NCBI RefSeq assembly: GCF_001748285.1
Contig: NZ_BDGT01000002.1
Location: 175,566-239,565, forward strand
From: Thermogemmatispora onikobensis
GTDB taxonomy: Bacteria; Chloroflexota; Ktedonobacteria; Ktedonobacterales; Ktedonobacteraceae
DNA length: 64,000 nt
Direction of reading: 5' to 3'
The notes beneath the pieces are model-generated. The model was given only the letters and a program-made list of their open reading frames with translations. It did not search any database and had not been told where the DNA came from. Both the position numbers and the translations under genes were made by a program. This document shows positions 54,473 through 63,938 of the stretch, in pieces. Numbering within the stretch: the first letter of the stretch is position 1; each line of letters begins with the position of its first letter.

Positions 54473-56839
54473 TTGGCCAAACAACTCCGTCTCGACGTTG
54501 CACAGCTAACAGACGTTGGCCGCAAGCGTGAGCACAATGAAGACAATATGGCCTATGTCATCCCCAAGGACCCCCAGGTGATGGCAACCAAAGGCTCACT
54601 GTTCATTGTGGCCGATGGCATGGGCGGTCATGCGGCGGGGGAGGTGGCAAGCGAGATTGCCGTAGACACTGTTAGCACGGCATACTATCAGGACGACAGC
54701 GATGAGGTTCCGGTCGCCCTGGTCCGCGCCATTAAGCGCGCCAATGCCGCCATTCATCAACGCGCAGCCGAGAATATGCTGCGCAGCGGCATGGGCACAA
54801 CCTGCGTGGCAGCGGTGCTGCGCGGGAATATGGCCTATATTGCCAATGTGGGCGATAGCCGCGCTTATCTGATCCGCGGCAAGACGGTCAAGCAGATCTC
54901 TCAGGATCACTCCTGGGTTGCCGAGCAGGTACGCGCAGGCTTGCTGACTGAGGATCAGGCCCGTACTCACGCGCAGCGCAATGTGATCACTCGCTCGCTG
55001 GGCACACAACCCGATGTCGAGATCGATATTTTTACCGAGCCACTGCAGGAAGGGGACTCGCTGGTCCTTTGCACCGATGGCCTCTCCGGGCTGATTACTG
55101 AAGATGAACTGCAGGAGATTGTCAATCGCTTCGTTCCCCAGGAGAGTGTCTATCACCTGGTCGAACGCGCTAATGAAAATGGGGGTCCAGACAATATTAC
55201 GGCGATCGTAATCCGCGTCAACGAGGTGGGGGTCGAGCCGCCCCCTCGCCAGCGGCGCCCTGTGGCCGTCGGTGGACCCGAGGAGGATACAGCGATTCTG
55301 GGGACTTCGCTAGCTTCTTCGACTGGCCAGGCCGGGGCTCGCTATGGCAATGGCCACAGCGGCACCTTCTCTTTCTCTGCTCGCTCGGCGCCAGCTCTGG
55401 CGGATGCCGCGGCAGTGGCCGCTCCTGCCTTGCCTCTACCTAAGCGCCGGCGGCGGGGACGAATCTTCTTTCTCAATGTGGCCCTGCTCATGGTGGTTCT
55501 CCTGGCGCTGGTCATCGGCGCAGTCTACTATCTCGTGCTCCGCCAGGGACCCGATCCCGATCAGGTCCTGGCCCAGGCAACTACTCTGGTCAATCGCGCT
55601 GCGGGTGAGCTGAGTGCCGACCCTGTACGCGCCCTGCAAGATCTGGCCAGCGCCCAGCAGTCTCTGCGCTCGCTGCAGGGCGTGACGCTCTCAGAGGCTC
55701 AGCGAACGCAGCTCGCCAATCTTCAGCGCTCGCTGACCAGCCGGGCTCAGGCCGCCCTGGTTGCCTACAATAAGCGTTTTGGCATTACTTCCCTCCCCTG
55801 CTCCAGTACCGGTGTGAGTCCAATCAATACCGGGAGCATTACCACCCGAGCCCGCAGCCTGACAATTCTGCAGCAAAAGGGAAAAACGCTCTTATACGCC
55901 TTGGGTGAAGATAGTCAGCTCTACCCGCTGATGCAGGTTAATCACCAGTATAGCCTGCAGAATCATCTCAACCTCGATGGAAATGTGCTCGGCGTAGCGA
56001 GCGCTAACGATGGCTCGCAGCTCTATCTGGTCATCGCTCGCACCGGCCAGAGCCAGGGAGCAGCCTCTGTCAGCTATGAGCTGGCCACTCTGCAAGCTGG
56101 CCAGACGAAGGCCAAAACAGCCCCGATCGATACAGCCTTGACCTCCAACGGTCAGGTCCCGTCGCTCATTGCGGCCTGGGATAGCGATGTCTATGTGGTC
56201 TTCTCTTCTAAACAGGCTCCCAACAGTGCCCAGATCGTCGACTTCGATCGTACCAAGCTGACGGCCAAGCAGGCGCCGCTGCCGATCTCGGCCAATGTAG
56301 TGAGCTTGGCCGCTTTCCCCAACAATCAGCTCTTCCTCTTGCTGGGTGATGGCAGCGTGCAGAGCCTGCAATACACGTCAGGCAAGGCTCAAGAACCAGT
56401 ACCAGTGCCTGTGCAGGTACAGCGTCCTATTCCCAGTGCGCTCCCGGTCAGCCATCAGAGCTTCACTGCGGCTACTCCCGTGCCGACCGTCACGGTGCCA
56501 GCGCAGCAAGGTCCTGTCCCGCTGCTGGCCTCGAACAAGGCCACCCTCTCATCAGGGCTGGTGAATCATATTCCCCATCTCTATGTGGCCGATAGCGCGA
56601 CCCATCGCGTGCTCGCTTTTGCGCCACTCGGCGGCGGTTCAGCCGGTGGCACTTCTGATTCGAACAGTATCTTAGTGCAGCTTACGGGACAGTACAGCTC
56701 TCCAGGTTTGTTTGCCTCTCTGCGCAATGCTCAGCCTGATCCTGCCAGTGGTACCCTGCTCTATACACTTGCTCAAAATACTGCCTCCCTGCTCAATGTG
56801 GTTTCGGTCGACACCAGCTCGTCGGGGAGTTGTGCCTGA
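54473..56839 (+). CDS. PP2C-type protein phosphatase with transmembrane segment and large C-terminal domain
   Basis: A 788-residue protein. The PP2C domain spans about 5-252: DVGRKREHNEDN, ADGMGGHAAGEVAS (metal Asp48), NVGDSRAYLI, LCTDGLSGLI and GGPDNITAIV. A basic stop-transfer stretch precedes one transmembrane helix (331-356). The outer 430 residues begin with a helical segment (360-430) and continue with beta-propeller-like repeats and a Pro/Val/Gln-rich loop near 640-690. It starts at TTG with GGGAGAG upstream. It would dephosphorylate Ser/Thr-kinase targets in the cytoplasm and sense signals outside; no kinase gene is adjacent. Confidence 0.92.
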   Translation: MAKQLRLDVAQLTDVGRKREHNEDNMAYVIPKDPQVMATKGSLFIVADGMGGHAAGEVASEIAVDTVSTAYYQDDSDEVPVALVRAIKRANAAIHQRAAENMLRSGMGTTCVAAVLRGNMAYIANVGDSRAYLIRGKTVKQISQDHSWVAEQVRAGLLTEDQARTHAQRNVITRSLGTQPDVEIDIFTEPLQEGDSLVLCTDGLSGLITEDELQEIVNRFVPQESVYHLVERANENGGPDNITAIVIRVNEVGVEPPPRQRRPVAVGGPEEDTAILGTSLASSTGQAGARYGNGHSGTFSFSARSAPALADAAAVAAPALPLPKRRRRGRIFFLNVALLMVVLLALVIGAVYYLVLRQGPDPDQVLAQATTLVNRAAGELSADPVRALQDLASAQQSLRSLQGVTLSEAQRTQLANLQRSLTSRAQAALVAYNKRFGITSLPCSSTGVSPINTGSITTRARSLTILQQKGKTLLYALGEDSQLYPLMQVNHQYSLQNHLNLDGNVLGVASANDGSQLYLVIARTGQSQGAASVSYELATLQAGQTKAKTAPIDTALTSNGQVPSLIAAWDSDVYVVFSSKQAPNSAQIVDFDRTKLTAKQAPLPISANVVSLAAFPNNQLFLLLGDGSVQSLQYTSGKAQEPVPVPVQVQRPIPSALPVSHQSFTAATPVPTVTVPAQQGPVPLLASNKATLSSGLVNHIPHLYVADSATHRVLAFAPLGGGSAGGTSDSNSILVQLTGQYSSPGLFASLRNAQPDPASGTLLYTLAQNTASLLNVVSVDTSSSGSCA

Positions 56840-57006
56840 GCACGAGATGGTGTACACTTGGTGACAACTATTGCAGAGAGTGGCCAGCAGGGGCCGCTGC
56901 CCGCGAAGCCTTCTTTCTTTTTTCGGGCCACCTGAACCTGTTTTTGGGCGGCGGTTCTCCTCTCGCGTGTGCGTGAATGGCAGTGAAGAAGGAGTTCTGA
57001 GCAATC

Positions 57007-58815
57007 GTGAGTTTCGCCGTACATTATCGTACTCATACCTGTGGAGAGTTACGTCGAGAGCACTGTGGGCAGCAGGTGCGCCTGGCGGGCTGGGTCAGCC
57101 GCCGGCGCGATCATGGTGGGCTGATTTTTCTTGATCTGCGTGATCGTTATGGGGTCACGCAGATCGTCTGTGATCCCTCACGCTCGGAGGAGGCGCATCG
57201 CGTTGCCTGTGAGCTGCGGGCGGAATATGTGATCGAGGTGACGGGAACGGTGGCGTCCCGCCTGCCGGGTACGGAGAATCCCCATTTGGAGACAGGCGAG
57301 ATCGAGGTTGTGGCTGCGGCCATTCGCCTCCTGAATCCCTCGCGCGTCCCCCCTTTCTCGATCGCTGGCGAGAGCCAGGTTGAGGAGACCCTGCGCCTGA
57401 AGTATCGCTATCTCGATCTGCGACGGTCCAGGATGCAGAAGAACATGATCCTGCGCCATCGCTTGATCAAGGCGATGCGCGACTACCTGGATGAGCGTGG
57501 CTTTTTGGAGATTGAGACGCCCATTTTGATCAAGAGTACGCCCGAAGGGGCGCGCGATTACCTGGTGCCGAGCCGGCTCTATCCCGGTCAATTCTACGCT
57601 TTGCCGCAGTCGCCTCAGCAGCTCAAGCAGCTACTGATGGTCGCCGGTCTGGACCGCTACTTTCAGATTGCTCGCTGTTTCCGCGACGAAGATCAGCGCT
57701 CGGATCGGCAACCGGAGTTTACGCAGCTAGATATCGAGATGGCCTTTGTCGATGAGAGCGATGTGATGAACCTCATCGAGGGGCTGCTGATCTTCTTGGT
57801 TGAGCAGCTGACGCAGAAGCGCATCAAGCAGAAGCCGTTCCCGCGCCTCTCCTATGAGGAGGTGCTGGAGCGCTACGGTACTGATCGCCCCGATCTGCGC
57901 TTTGAGTTGCCGCTGGTGACCATCTCCGACCTGGCGGCTGGCAACTTTGGGGTCTTTCAGCAGGCCCTTACCGCCGGCGGCGCGGTCAAGGGCATTCGCG
58001 TTCCAGGGGCAGCGGGCTATAGTCGGCGCGAAGTGGAAGAGCTGACAGAGTTTGCTCGCAGCCTGGGAGCGAAAGGGCTGGTCTCATTGGCCATCGGTCC
58101 GACGGGCGAGCTGAAGTCTGCTCTGACCAAGTTCTTGCCTGCCGAGCAGCTCCAGGCCATCGTGAAACGCCTGCAGGCCGGCCCTGGCGATCTCCTCCTC
58201 TTCGTGGCCGACCACCTCGAGGTCTGTAATGAGGTGCTCTCGCGCCTGCGCCTGCGCCTGGCCGAACGCCTGAAGTTGATCGACCCCCAGGAATTGGCCT
58301 TCTGCTGGGTGGTTGACTTCCCGCTGCTGAGCTATAACGAGGAGGAAGGGCGCTACGAGGCCGAACATAATCCCTTCTCCGGCATGCGCGAGGAGGATGT
58401 GCCTTTGCTGGAGACGGAGCCGCTGAAGGTGCGTTCGCGCCAGTACGATATCATTTGCAATGGCTCCGAGATTGGTGGGGGGAGTGTCCGTATCAATGTC
58501 GCTTCGCTCCTCCACAAGGTTTTCTCCTTGATGAATTATAGCGATGAGCAGATTCGCGAGCGCTTTGGCCATATGCTGGAGGCCTTCGAATACGGCGCTC
58601 CTCCCCACGGAGGCATCGCTCTGGGCCTGGACCGCCTGGTGATGATCCTCGCCGATGAACAGACGATTCGCGAGGTGATCGCCTTCCCCAAGTCGCAGAG
58701 CGCTCAGGATCTGCTGCTGAACGCTCCTTCACCTGTGGATGAGCAGCAGCTGCGCGAGCTTCACCTCCAGGTGCGAACCGAGGAGGCAGCTCCCCAACCT
58801 CCTGCCCAGAGCTGA
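57007..58815 (+). CDS. aspS: Aspartyl-tRNA synthetase
   Basis: A 602-residue bacterial-type class IIb synthetase. The OB-fold anticodon domain (1-110), motif 1 near 150-185, motif 2 [20 protein letters not shown], a bacterial GAD insertion (about 290-420) and motif 3 [14 protein letters not shown] are intact. [13 protein letters not shown] binds Asp-AMP. It starts at GTG with AAGGAG about 13 nt upstream. Whether it also charges tRNA-Asn cannot be told by eye. Confidence 0.97.
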   Translation: MSFAVHYRTHTCGELRREHCGQQVRLAGWVSRRRDHGGLIFLDLRDRYGVTQIVCDPSRSEEAHRVACELRAEYVIEVTGTVASRLPGTENPHLETGEIEVVAAAIRLLNPSRVPPFSIAGESQVEETLRLKYRYLDLRRSRMQKNMILRHRLIKAMRDYLDERGFLEIETPILIKSTPEGARDYLVPSRLYPGQFYALPQSPQQLKQLLMVAGLDRYFQIARCFRDEDQRSDRQPEFTQLDIEMAFVDESDVMNLIEGLLIFLVEQLTQKRIKQKPFPRLSYEEVLERYGTDRPDLRFELPLVTISDLAAGNFGVFQQALTAGGAVKGIRVPGAAGYSRREVEELTEFARSLGAKGLVSLAIGPTGELKSALTKFLPAEQLQAIVKRLQAGPGDLLLFVADHLEVCNEVLSRLRLRLAERLKLIDPQELAFCWVVDFPLLSYNEEEGRYEAEHNPFSGMREEDVPLLETEPLKVRSRQYDIICNGSEIGGGSVRINVASLLHKVFSLMNYSDEQIRERFGHMLEAFEYGAPPHGGIALGLDRLVMILADEQTIREVIAFPKSQSAQDLLLNAPSPVDEQQLRELHLQVRTEEAAPQPPAQS

Positions 58816-59167
58816 GGGACATATCCTCACGCTGCAAGCGCTGTACAGGTCCTGCGGGCAGCCAACCCTGCTACGAAGAAACTGGGGTTGCTCCTGCCCG
58901 CAGATGCTGCTTCGACCATTGCCCCCTTAGTCTACTGCTTTTTCTCTATAGACAATTAATTGAAGGTTAATATTTATATGCATCCGAATTTGCTAATATT
59001 ATCTAGTAAAATTTGCATCTTTTTCTTGCCCAAAAATTCGCTTGTGAGTTAACGATAGATTTCTCCTTAATACGATTTGGATAGGCAAGTATACTGGAAG
59101 TAGATCCCCCCAGATCTAGAGAAAGTTTCAAATCACCCGGATGGGAGGATGGAAGGAGAAGAAGACA
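58816..59167. other. AT-rich island upstream of the ArsR-family gene
   Basis: 352 nt without a gene. From about 58930 to 59100 the base composition is strikingly AT-rich compared with all surrounding DNA. A TATACT at 59090-59095 with TTAATA 17 nt upstream is the likely promoter of the ArsR-family gene. Confidence 0.6.
59067..59095 (+). promoter_or_regulatory. Candidate promoter of the ArsR-family gene
   Basis: TTAATA (59067-59072) and TATACT (59090-59095) at 17-nt spacing, at the right end of an AT-rich island and 73 nt before the ATG. Confidence 0.5.
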
Positions 59168-59587
59168 ATGGCCACAACGAATCAGGGAAACACAACTCGC
59201 AATACACAGTCAGGTTCAACGGGATCACTGAGCGTCTTGAGTCGGCAGTCGGGTTCATCTCATCACTCGTCGGTAGGGGTGGGACCCAAGTTTGTGCCGG
59301 CTCTCAGCGAAGACGAAGCCATTGGCCAGGCTCGCTTGCTGAAGGCGCTGGCCGACCCCACTCGCCTGCGCATTCTGAGCCTGTTAAGTCGCTATGAAGG
59401 GGAGGTGTGTGTCTTTGAGATTGTGGAAAGCTTCACTCTGGAGCAACCGACTATCTCGCATCATCTCCGTATTTTGCGGGATGCGGGCCTGGTGGATTGC
59501 CGCAAAAAGGGCCTCTGGGCTTATTACTATGTGCGTCGCGAGGCCCTGAACCGTGCTCGGGATGTGATCAGCGGCATTGTCTCTTAG
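59168..59587 (+). CDS. ArsR-family winged-helix regulator
   Basis: A 139-residue protein. A 45-residue Ser/Thr/Gln-rich N-terminus precedes the ArsR core: ARLLKALADPTRLRILSLL, then EVCVFEIVESF where arsenic sensors have ELCVCDL, then the recognition helix QPTISHHLRILRDAGLV. Only Cys81 and Cys111 are present, so the classical CxC arsenic site is broken. The ATG at 59168 follows AAGGAG. No arsenic or metal efflux gene is adjacent, so the ligand is unknown. Confidence 0.88.
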   Translation: MATTNQGNTTRNTQSGSTGSLSVLSRQSGSSHHSSVGVGPKFVPALSEDEAIGQARLLKALADPTRLRILSLLSRYEGEVCVFEIVESFTLEQPTISHHLRILRDAGLVDCRKKGLWAYYYVRREALNRARDVISGIVS

Positions 59588-60077
59588 CCTGGCCTGATCC
59601 GCTCTGACTTGTCTCTGGGCTGGAATGCCTGGCTGTCTCAATGCCTGCCCAGCCCTACTCTGCTCTGCTCTCCTCTAGATCGCGCTGGCTGCTCCCTGGG
59701 GGGCTGCTTCCTGCCAGCCTGTGTGGCTGGCCTTTTGCTGGTCCCCACGGGGGTCAGGTCTGGAGCGGGGCAAGACACGCTGCCTGCTTCTCCCTGGCTG
59801 ACTGGCTGACTGACCAGCGCTGCAGAGCGAGACCAGTGGCGGGTGGACTGAAGGGCCAGGCGGGCCCGCCCGGGCCTGGGTGGCCAGACCGACAGCGCTG
59901 CAGCCTCACCTGGGGGCCTCCATGACAGAAAGAATTGCCCGGCGTCCGTAGTAGTGCTGGGGGTCTTCCTTTCCTCTGCATGGAGCCGCCCCCAAATTCT
60001 CCGTACTGGTCAATTCCCCTCTTGACAAGGCTCAAAATTTTTTGTATCCTACAAGGCGGAAACGATAAGTGGTAAGT
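59588..60077. other. Intergenic region between the ArsR-family gene and tRNA-Arg
   Basis: 490 nt without a gene. Five CTGG/CTGA tetranucleotide units lie at 59794-59813, and the 12-bp palindrome GGCGGGCCCGCC at 59859-59870. The tRNA-Arg promoter is at the right end. Confidence 0.6.
60022..60050 (+). promoter_or_regulatory. Strong promoter of tRNA-Arg
   Basis: Perfect TTGACA (60022-60027), 17-nt spacer, TATCCT (60045-60050). Transcription would start about 20 nt before the tRNA. Confidence 0.8.
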
Positions 60078-60150
60078 GTGCCTGTAGCTCAGTGGATAGA
60101 GCGTTGGCCTGCGGAGCCAAAGGTCAGAGGTTCGAACCCTCTCAGGCACG
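60078..60150 (+). tRNA. tRNA-Arg (anticodon GCG)
   Basis: A 73-nt tRNA with acceptor arms GTGCCTG (60078-60084) and CAGGCAC (60143-60149), discriminator G, anticodon stem TTGGC/GCCAA and loop CTGCGGA, giving anticodon GCG for CGC codons. AGAGGTTCGAACCCTCT forms the T arm. The 3' CCA is not encoded. Most bacteria read CGC with an ACG tRNA deaminated to inosine, so a GCG arginine tRNA is unusual. Confidence 0.93.
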
Positions 60151-60161
60151 CCGATCGATAA

Positions 60162-60198
60162 GCCCTGATCATTGGCGGTGATCAGGGCCTTTTTCTTT
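60162..60198 (+). terminator. Intrinsic terminator of tRNA-Arg
   Basis: GCCCTGATCA (60162-60171) and TGATCAGGGC (60179-60188) form a perfect 10-bp stem with a 7-nt loop, followed by CTTTTTCTTT. It starts 12 nt after the tRNA. Confidence 0.92.
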
Positions 60199-60653
60199 GT
60201 CTCTGGCCCGGTTTGGGGCCGAGGCTGACCTCGACGGGCAGTCTGACTGTGAGGTCTCTGCGCGGTGTCCTGCCTGGGCGAGAGGCCAGGCAGCCGCCAG
60301 GTTGCAGCCCTCCCTCCTCCCTGCTAGAATCGAAGCTACACGGCTGTGAGGCAACTGCTGCTGCTTGAGGAGCTTTGTCTTGTGGGAACTGCGCTCAGTC
60401 TCGGTCTCGGTCAGGGGGACAGCCTTATCCTCCTGCCAGCCTCGCGGGCCGTTGGAGTGTCGCCGTGACTCAGAGCTGGTTCTGTCGCTACCTGTCTCGG
60501 GCATGCTGGTGCCCTACCTGGGAGTGTCTTGCCGGTTGGTGCCAGGTGCTGGGGCTTACGGGCATGACGAGGTATCGCCTCTTCAGGTGGCGACGCAGGC
60601 TCCTGCTCGGGTGGCGGCAAGACCAATCTGTAGGGAGCACTGTTGCAAGCTCA
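60199..60653. other. Intergenic region upstream of the histidine phosphatase
   Basis: About 455 nt in which I recognise no gene. A frame stays open in phase with the phosphatase from 60375, but those residues look non-coding. Confidence 0.4.
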
Positions 60654-61391
60654 ATGGAGAACAAACAAACCTTGCTCTTTGTGCGTCATGGCCAGACTTC
60701 CTGGAACGTTGAGCATCGCCTGCCTGGACGCTTGCCTGGTATTCCTCTGACCGATCAAGGGCGGCAGCAGGTGGCGCGCCTGGCTGATGCCTTGAGTGTG
60801 CTACCGATCAGTGCCATTATCAGCAGTCCGCTGGAGCGGGCGCGTGATACGGCTGAGATTCTGGCTCAGGCTTGGGGTCTGGAGGTTTGGCTGGAGCCTG
60901 ATTTGATGGATACCGATGTGGGGCACTGGGCTGGTGAGCGTTACGATGAGCTGTTCAAGAAAGATCCCGCCTGGAAGGCGTTTGTGCAAGATCCAACGGT
61001 GGCCCCGGCCCCTGATATTGAGACATTCCCCCAGGTGCAGCAGCGTGCTGTCGCCGCAGTGGAGCGCTGGCGCCAGCGCTCCGAGGCGGGTGCCTGGCCG
61101 CTCTTTGTGGCTCACGCCGATGTGATCAAGCTGCTCCTGGCGCACTACAGTGGCTTGCCGCCTGTGCGGGCACCCCTGCTGGGGATCGATAATGCCTCAG
61201 TGAGTATCGTCGAACTGGAGGGAGAGTTGCCTCCTCGTCTGGTTGCTGTTGGCTGGACTCCCCGCCCGGGCTGGTTGCGCCCTCCGGGAGCGCATGCTTC
61301 TGCCCCCTCTCCTGCTGCCTCGCCAGTGGCGGCCTCGCCGGGCGCTGGCGAGCAGCCTGGGGAAAAGGGTACAATAGAAGGAGAGGCTTAG
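60654..61391 (+). CDS. Histidine phosphatase (phosphoglycerate mutase-like)
   Basis: A 245-residue protein. FVRHGQTSWN carries the phospho-accepting His near residue 12, SSPLERARDTAEIL the second Arg, and FVAHADVIKLLLAHYSG the second His. The core ends by about 200; the last 45 residues are a Pro/Ala/Ser-rich tail of unknown use. The MENKQTLLFVRHG start fits the family, but the nearest GGGAG is about 19 nt upstream. Relatives include cobalamin and adenosylcobinamide phosphatases and MSMEG_4193-type proteins. It precedes an orphan ATPase by 54 nt. Confidence 0.9.
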   Translation: MENKQTLLFVRHGQTSWNVEHRLPGRLPGIPLTDQGRQQVARLADALSVLPISAIISSPLERARDTAEILAQAWGLEVWLEPDLMDTDVGHWAGERYDELFKKDPAWKAFVQDPTVAPAPDIETFPQVQQRAVAAVERWRQRSEAGAWPLFVAHADVIKLLLAHYSGLPPVRAPLLGIDNASVSIVELEGELPPRLVAVGWTPRPGWLRPPGAHASAPSPAASPVAASPGAGEQPGEKGTIEGEA

Positions 61392-61445
61392 TGCGCTGCC
61401 TGGCTATTGTGTATGCTGAGAGAGTGCTGGAAGGAAAGAAGCAGC

Positions 61446-62294
61446 ATGTTTGATCCGCGAGATCCTTACGAGCGTTACTGGTGGCATTATGAGTCACGCC
61501 GCCCGCTCTCGATTGCGCAGATCATCGCCCTGGGCTCGACTGATGCGGAGACGGTAGCCTTGATCTGGCTCATGCTGGAGCACGGCGCCTCGCTCACTGT
61601 GGCTGGGCCGACTGATCCTCAGCCCGGTGTTGGCAAAACCACTACCCTGAATGCTCTGCTCCAGTTTCTTCCTGAAGGAACGGCCCTGGCCTATATGTCC
61701 GGCATGTACGAGGATTTCTCTTTCACTCGCTTGCCGGATGTCGATCCCACTCGCACCTATGCTCTCTGCAATGAGGTCAGCGATCATTTGCCGATTTATA
61801 TGTGGGGGCGGGTGGCTCGCCGCTATCTGAGGCTCCCCGCTCAAGGATTCCATATCGCTACCAGTGTCCATGCCGATACGATTGATGATGTAATCCATAT
61901 GTACCGTCGCGATCTGCGCCTGGATGTCGAAGATATTCGTCGTCTGGGCCTGGTGCTCAATATGGGCCTGGTAGGACGCATCTACCCTCCGCGCCGCCGC
62001 TGGTTTACCACCCATTATCTGCATCCTGCAGCTCCGCCCGATCGACCCGAGGAGATCGTCAAGCTGCCTCTTTCCATCTGGAATCCAGAAGACGATAGCT
62101 TTGAGCATGCTGATGCCTGCGTGCTCGATGAGCTGGCGACCATCGCCGGCTTGCCCTCCCAAGCGTTCAGGGCCGCCTTTAAGCGCCGTGTCGCCTGCCT
62201 CCAGGAGATCTCTCAGGGACGCGGTATCGATATGCACGAAATGTTCGATGCTATCGAAAAGGTGCGAAAACAGGAGCGCCAGGAGCGCTCGTGA
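61446..62294 (+). CDS. Stand-alone VirB11/type II-IV secretion-like P-loop ATPase
   Basis: A 282-residue protein. The Walker A loop is PQPGVGKTTTLNALLQF near residues 58-74; an Asp-box-like acidic strand and HIATSVHADTIDDVIHMY near 140 match the His box of secretion ATPases. It lacks the usual N-terminal domain of PilB/VirB11 and starts almost directly at the RecA-like core. AAGGAAAG precedes the ATG. No pilus or secretion gene is nearby. It sits between the histidine phosphatase and an MshA-like glycosyltransferase, all on the plus strand. Its role is unknown. Confidence 0.78.
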   Translation: MFDPRDPYERYWWHYESRRPLSIAQIIALGSTDAETVALIWLMLEHGASLTVAGPTDPQPGVGKTTTLNALLQFLPEGTALAYMSGMYEDFSFTRLPDVDPTRTYALCNEVSDHLPIYMWGRVARRYLRLPAQGFHIATSVHADTIDDVIHMYRRDLRLDVEDIRRLGLVLNMGLVGRIYPPRRRWFTTHYLHPAAPPDRPEEIVKLPLSIWNPEDDSFEHADACVLDELATIAGLPSQAFRAAFKRRVACLQEISQGRGIDMHEMFDAIEKVRKQERQERS

Positions 62295-62544
62295 GCCAGT
62301 CTAACCTGAGCCGCCAGCCCTCGCGGAAATATCCGCGCTTTGCCCGCGTGTTCTATATAATGGCTACAGCATGGCGCTGTAGCCTTGATGGTACATTGTG
62401 GTCTTCCGCCTGTTTTCAGGAGAGGAAAGGAGGGACGCCTGTGTCCGCGCATCTGCTCTTGATAGCAAGCGAAGGGCGCTGGCCCCGCATTTGCAACTCG
62501 TAAAGGTTGATCCAATTCTGGTGAGGAGAAGGAGTTTGCGCATT

Positions 62545-63768
62545 ATGAGGCATGCCATTGCCATGCTCTGCGTCCACACGTCTCCGCTGGACATGCCGGG
62601 GCAGACGCCGGACGCTGGCGGCATGAATGTCTATATTCGTTCTCTGGCGCGCGAGCTTGGTCAGCGCCAGGTTACTGTTGATATCTTTACCCGTCGCACT
62701 GATTCCCATCTTCCCCCGATTGTTCCGCTAGGGCCACGTACGCGAGTCATCCACGTTGAGGCTGGTCCGGTCGCACGTCTACCGAAGCAAGACCTCTATG
62801 CTTATCTTCCCCAGTTTTGTGCTGCGGTCGAGGCTTTTCGTCAGGCTGAGGATCTGAGCTATGACCTGATTCACAGCCACTATTGGCTCTCGGCCTGTGC
62901 TGGTCTAGAGCTGGCCGGTCGCTGGCATGTTGCACATGTGGCGATGTTTCACACGCTGGCCCGGGTGAAGCTGCTCAGTGACCCTTCCAGTCAGGAGCCT
63001 CCCTTGCGCGCTGAGATGGAAAAGCAAGTCGTCGCCGCTGCCGATCGTATTATTGCTGCGACAGCTGAGGAGCGCCTCCAGCTTATGAATCTCTATGCAG
63101 CCTCACCTACCCGTATCAATGTCATCCCCTGTGGTGTTGATCTGCGGCGCTTTATTCCGCAGGATCGTTTTCAGGCTCGTCAGCGCTACTGTCTTCCGAT
63201 GGAGCGGCCTCTGCTCCTTTTTGCGGGACGTCTGGACCCTTTCAAAGGGCCTGATCTGCTCCTGCGGGCATTGGCGCAGATGGAAGAGCAGGCTGAGGCG
63301 GTCGTTGTTGGTGGCAAGCTGCGTGGTGATCGTGAGCTTCAGCATCTGCGTCGACTGGCGGCCTCGCTTGGGTTAGCTGATCGGGTACATTTTCTGGGGG
63401 CTTTACCGCCGTGCGAGATGCCTTTTATCTACAGCGCTGTCGATGTGACGGTCGTGCCTTCTTGTAACGAAAGCTTTGGACTGGCGGCGGTGGAATCGCT
63501 GGCTTGTGGAACGCCGGTGGTGGCCACGCGCGTCGGGGGGTTGGCAGCCATTGTGCGCCACGGCGAGACCGGTTATTTGGTGCCTCGTTGCCCGGGCTTC
63601 TTCGCAGAGCGTCTGGATTTCATGCTGCGTCATCCTCTCTTACTGGCCCAGATGCGCCGGGCCGCGCGCCCCTCGGTGATGCGCTTTAACTGGCAGCAGA
63701 TCGCCTCACAGGTTCTGAATGTCTATGCTGAGCTGCTCAATGATGGGCGTTGCCTGCTGGCGCAGTAG
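62545..63768 (+). CDS. Glycosyltransferase family 4 (MshA-like)
   Basis: A 407-residue GT-B enzyme. HTSPLDMPGQTPDAGGMNVYIRSLA near the start is diagnostic of the MshA/sucrose-phosphate-synthase branch; FAGRLDPFKGPDLLLRAL binds the nucleotide and PSCNESFGLAAVESLACGTPVVA is the E-x7-E motif. MshA makes N-acetylglucosaminyl-inositol-phosphate for mycothiol, but no other mycothiol gene is present, so a general NDP-sugar transferase is safer. The ATG at 62545 has AAGGAG 13 nt upstream; an in-frame extension to 62398 is not supported. Confidence 0.9.
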   Translation: MRHAIAMLCVHTSPLDMPGQTPDAGGMNVYIRSLARELGQRQVTVDIFTRRTDSHLPPIVPLGPRTRVIHVEAGPVARLPKQDLYAYLPQFCAAVEAFRQAEDLSYDLIHSHYWLSACAGLELAGRWHVAHVAMFHTLARVKLLSDPSSQEPPLRAEMEKQVVAAADRIIAATAEERLQLMNLYAASPTRINVIPCGVDLRRFIPQDRFQARQRYCLPMERPLLLFAGRLDPFKGPDLLLRALAQMEEQAEAVVVGGKLRGDRELQHLRRLAASLGLADRVHFLGALPPCEMPFIYSAVDVTVVPSCNESFGLAAVESLACGTPVVATRVGGLAAIVRHGETGYLVPRCPGFFAERLDFMLRHPLLLAQMRRAARPSVMRFNWQQIASQVLNVYAELLNDGRCLLAQ

Positions 63769-63908
63769 AAGGCAGCAGGACGGGGAGGGTTTCTCAGCGC
63801 TCGCTGGCCGCTCTGCAAGGCCGAAGGGGAGGAGTGCCAGGTCCGTCCTCGGCTTGAGCAAGTGAAAAGATGAGGAAAGAAGAAGCATTGATCTCAGGGG
63901 GAGGAACA

Positions 63909-63938
63909 ATGAGCGATGACGCGAGCACGCCTGCGTGA
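63909..63938 (+). other. Nine-codon mini-ORF overlapping the next start
   Basis: An ATG at 63909 has an excellent GGGGGAGG site and encodes nine residues (MSDDASTPA) before TGA at 63936. It overlaps the start of the peptidase gene at 63916 in another frame, as leader or coupling ORFs do. It could also be chance. Confidence 0.35.

Noticed and set aside
54267..54503. 78-codon minus-strand frame over the PP2C promoter
   Set aside because: It overlaps the PP2C promoter and start on the opposite strand, has an Arg/Ser/Pro-rich product and no ribosome-binding site.
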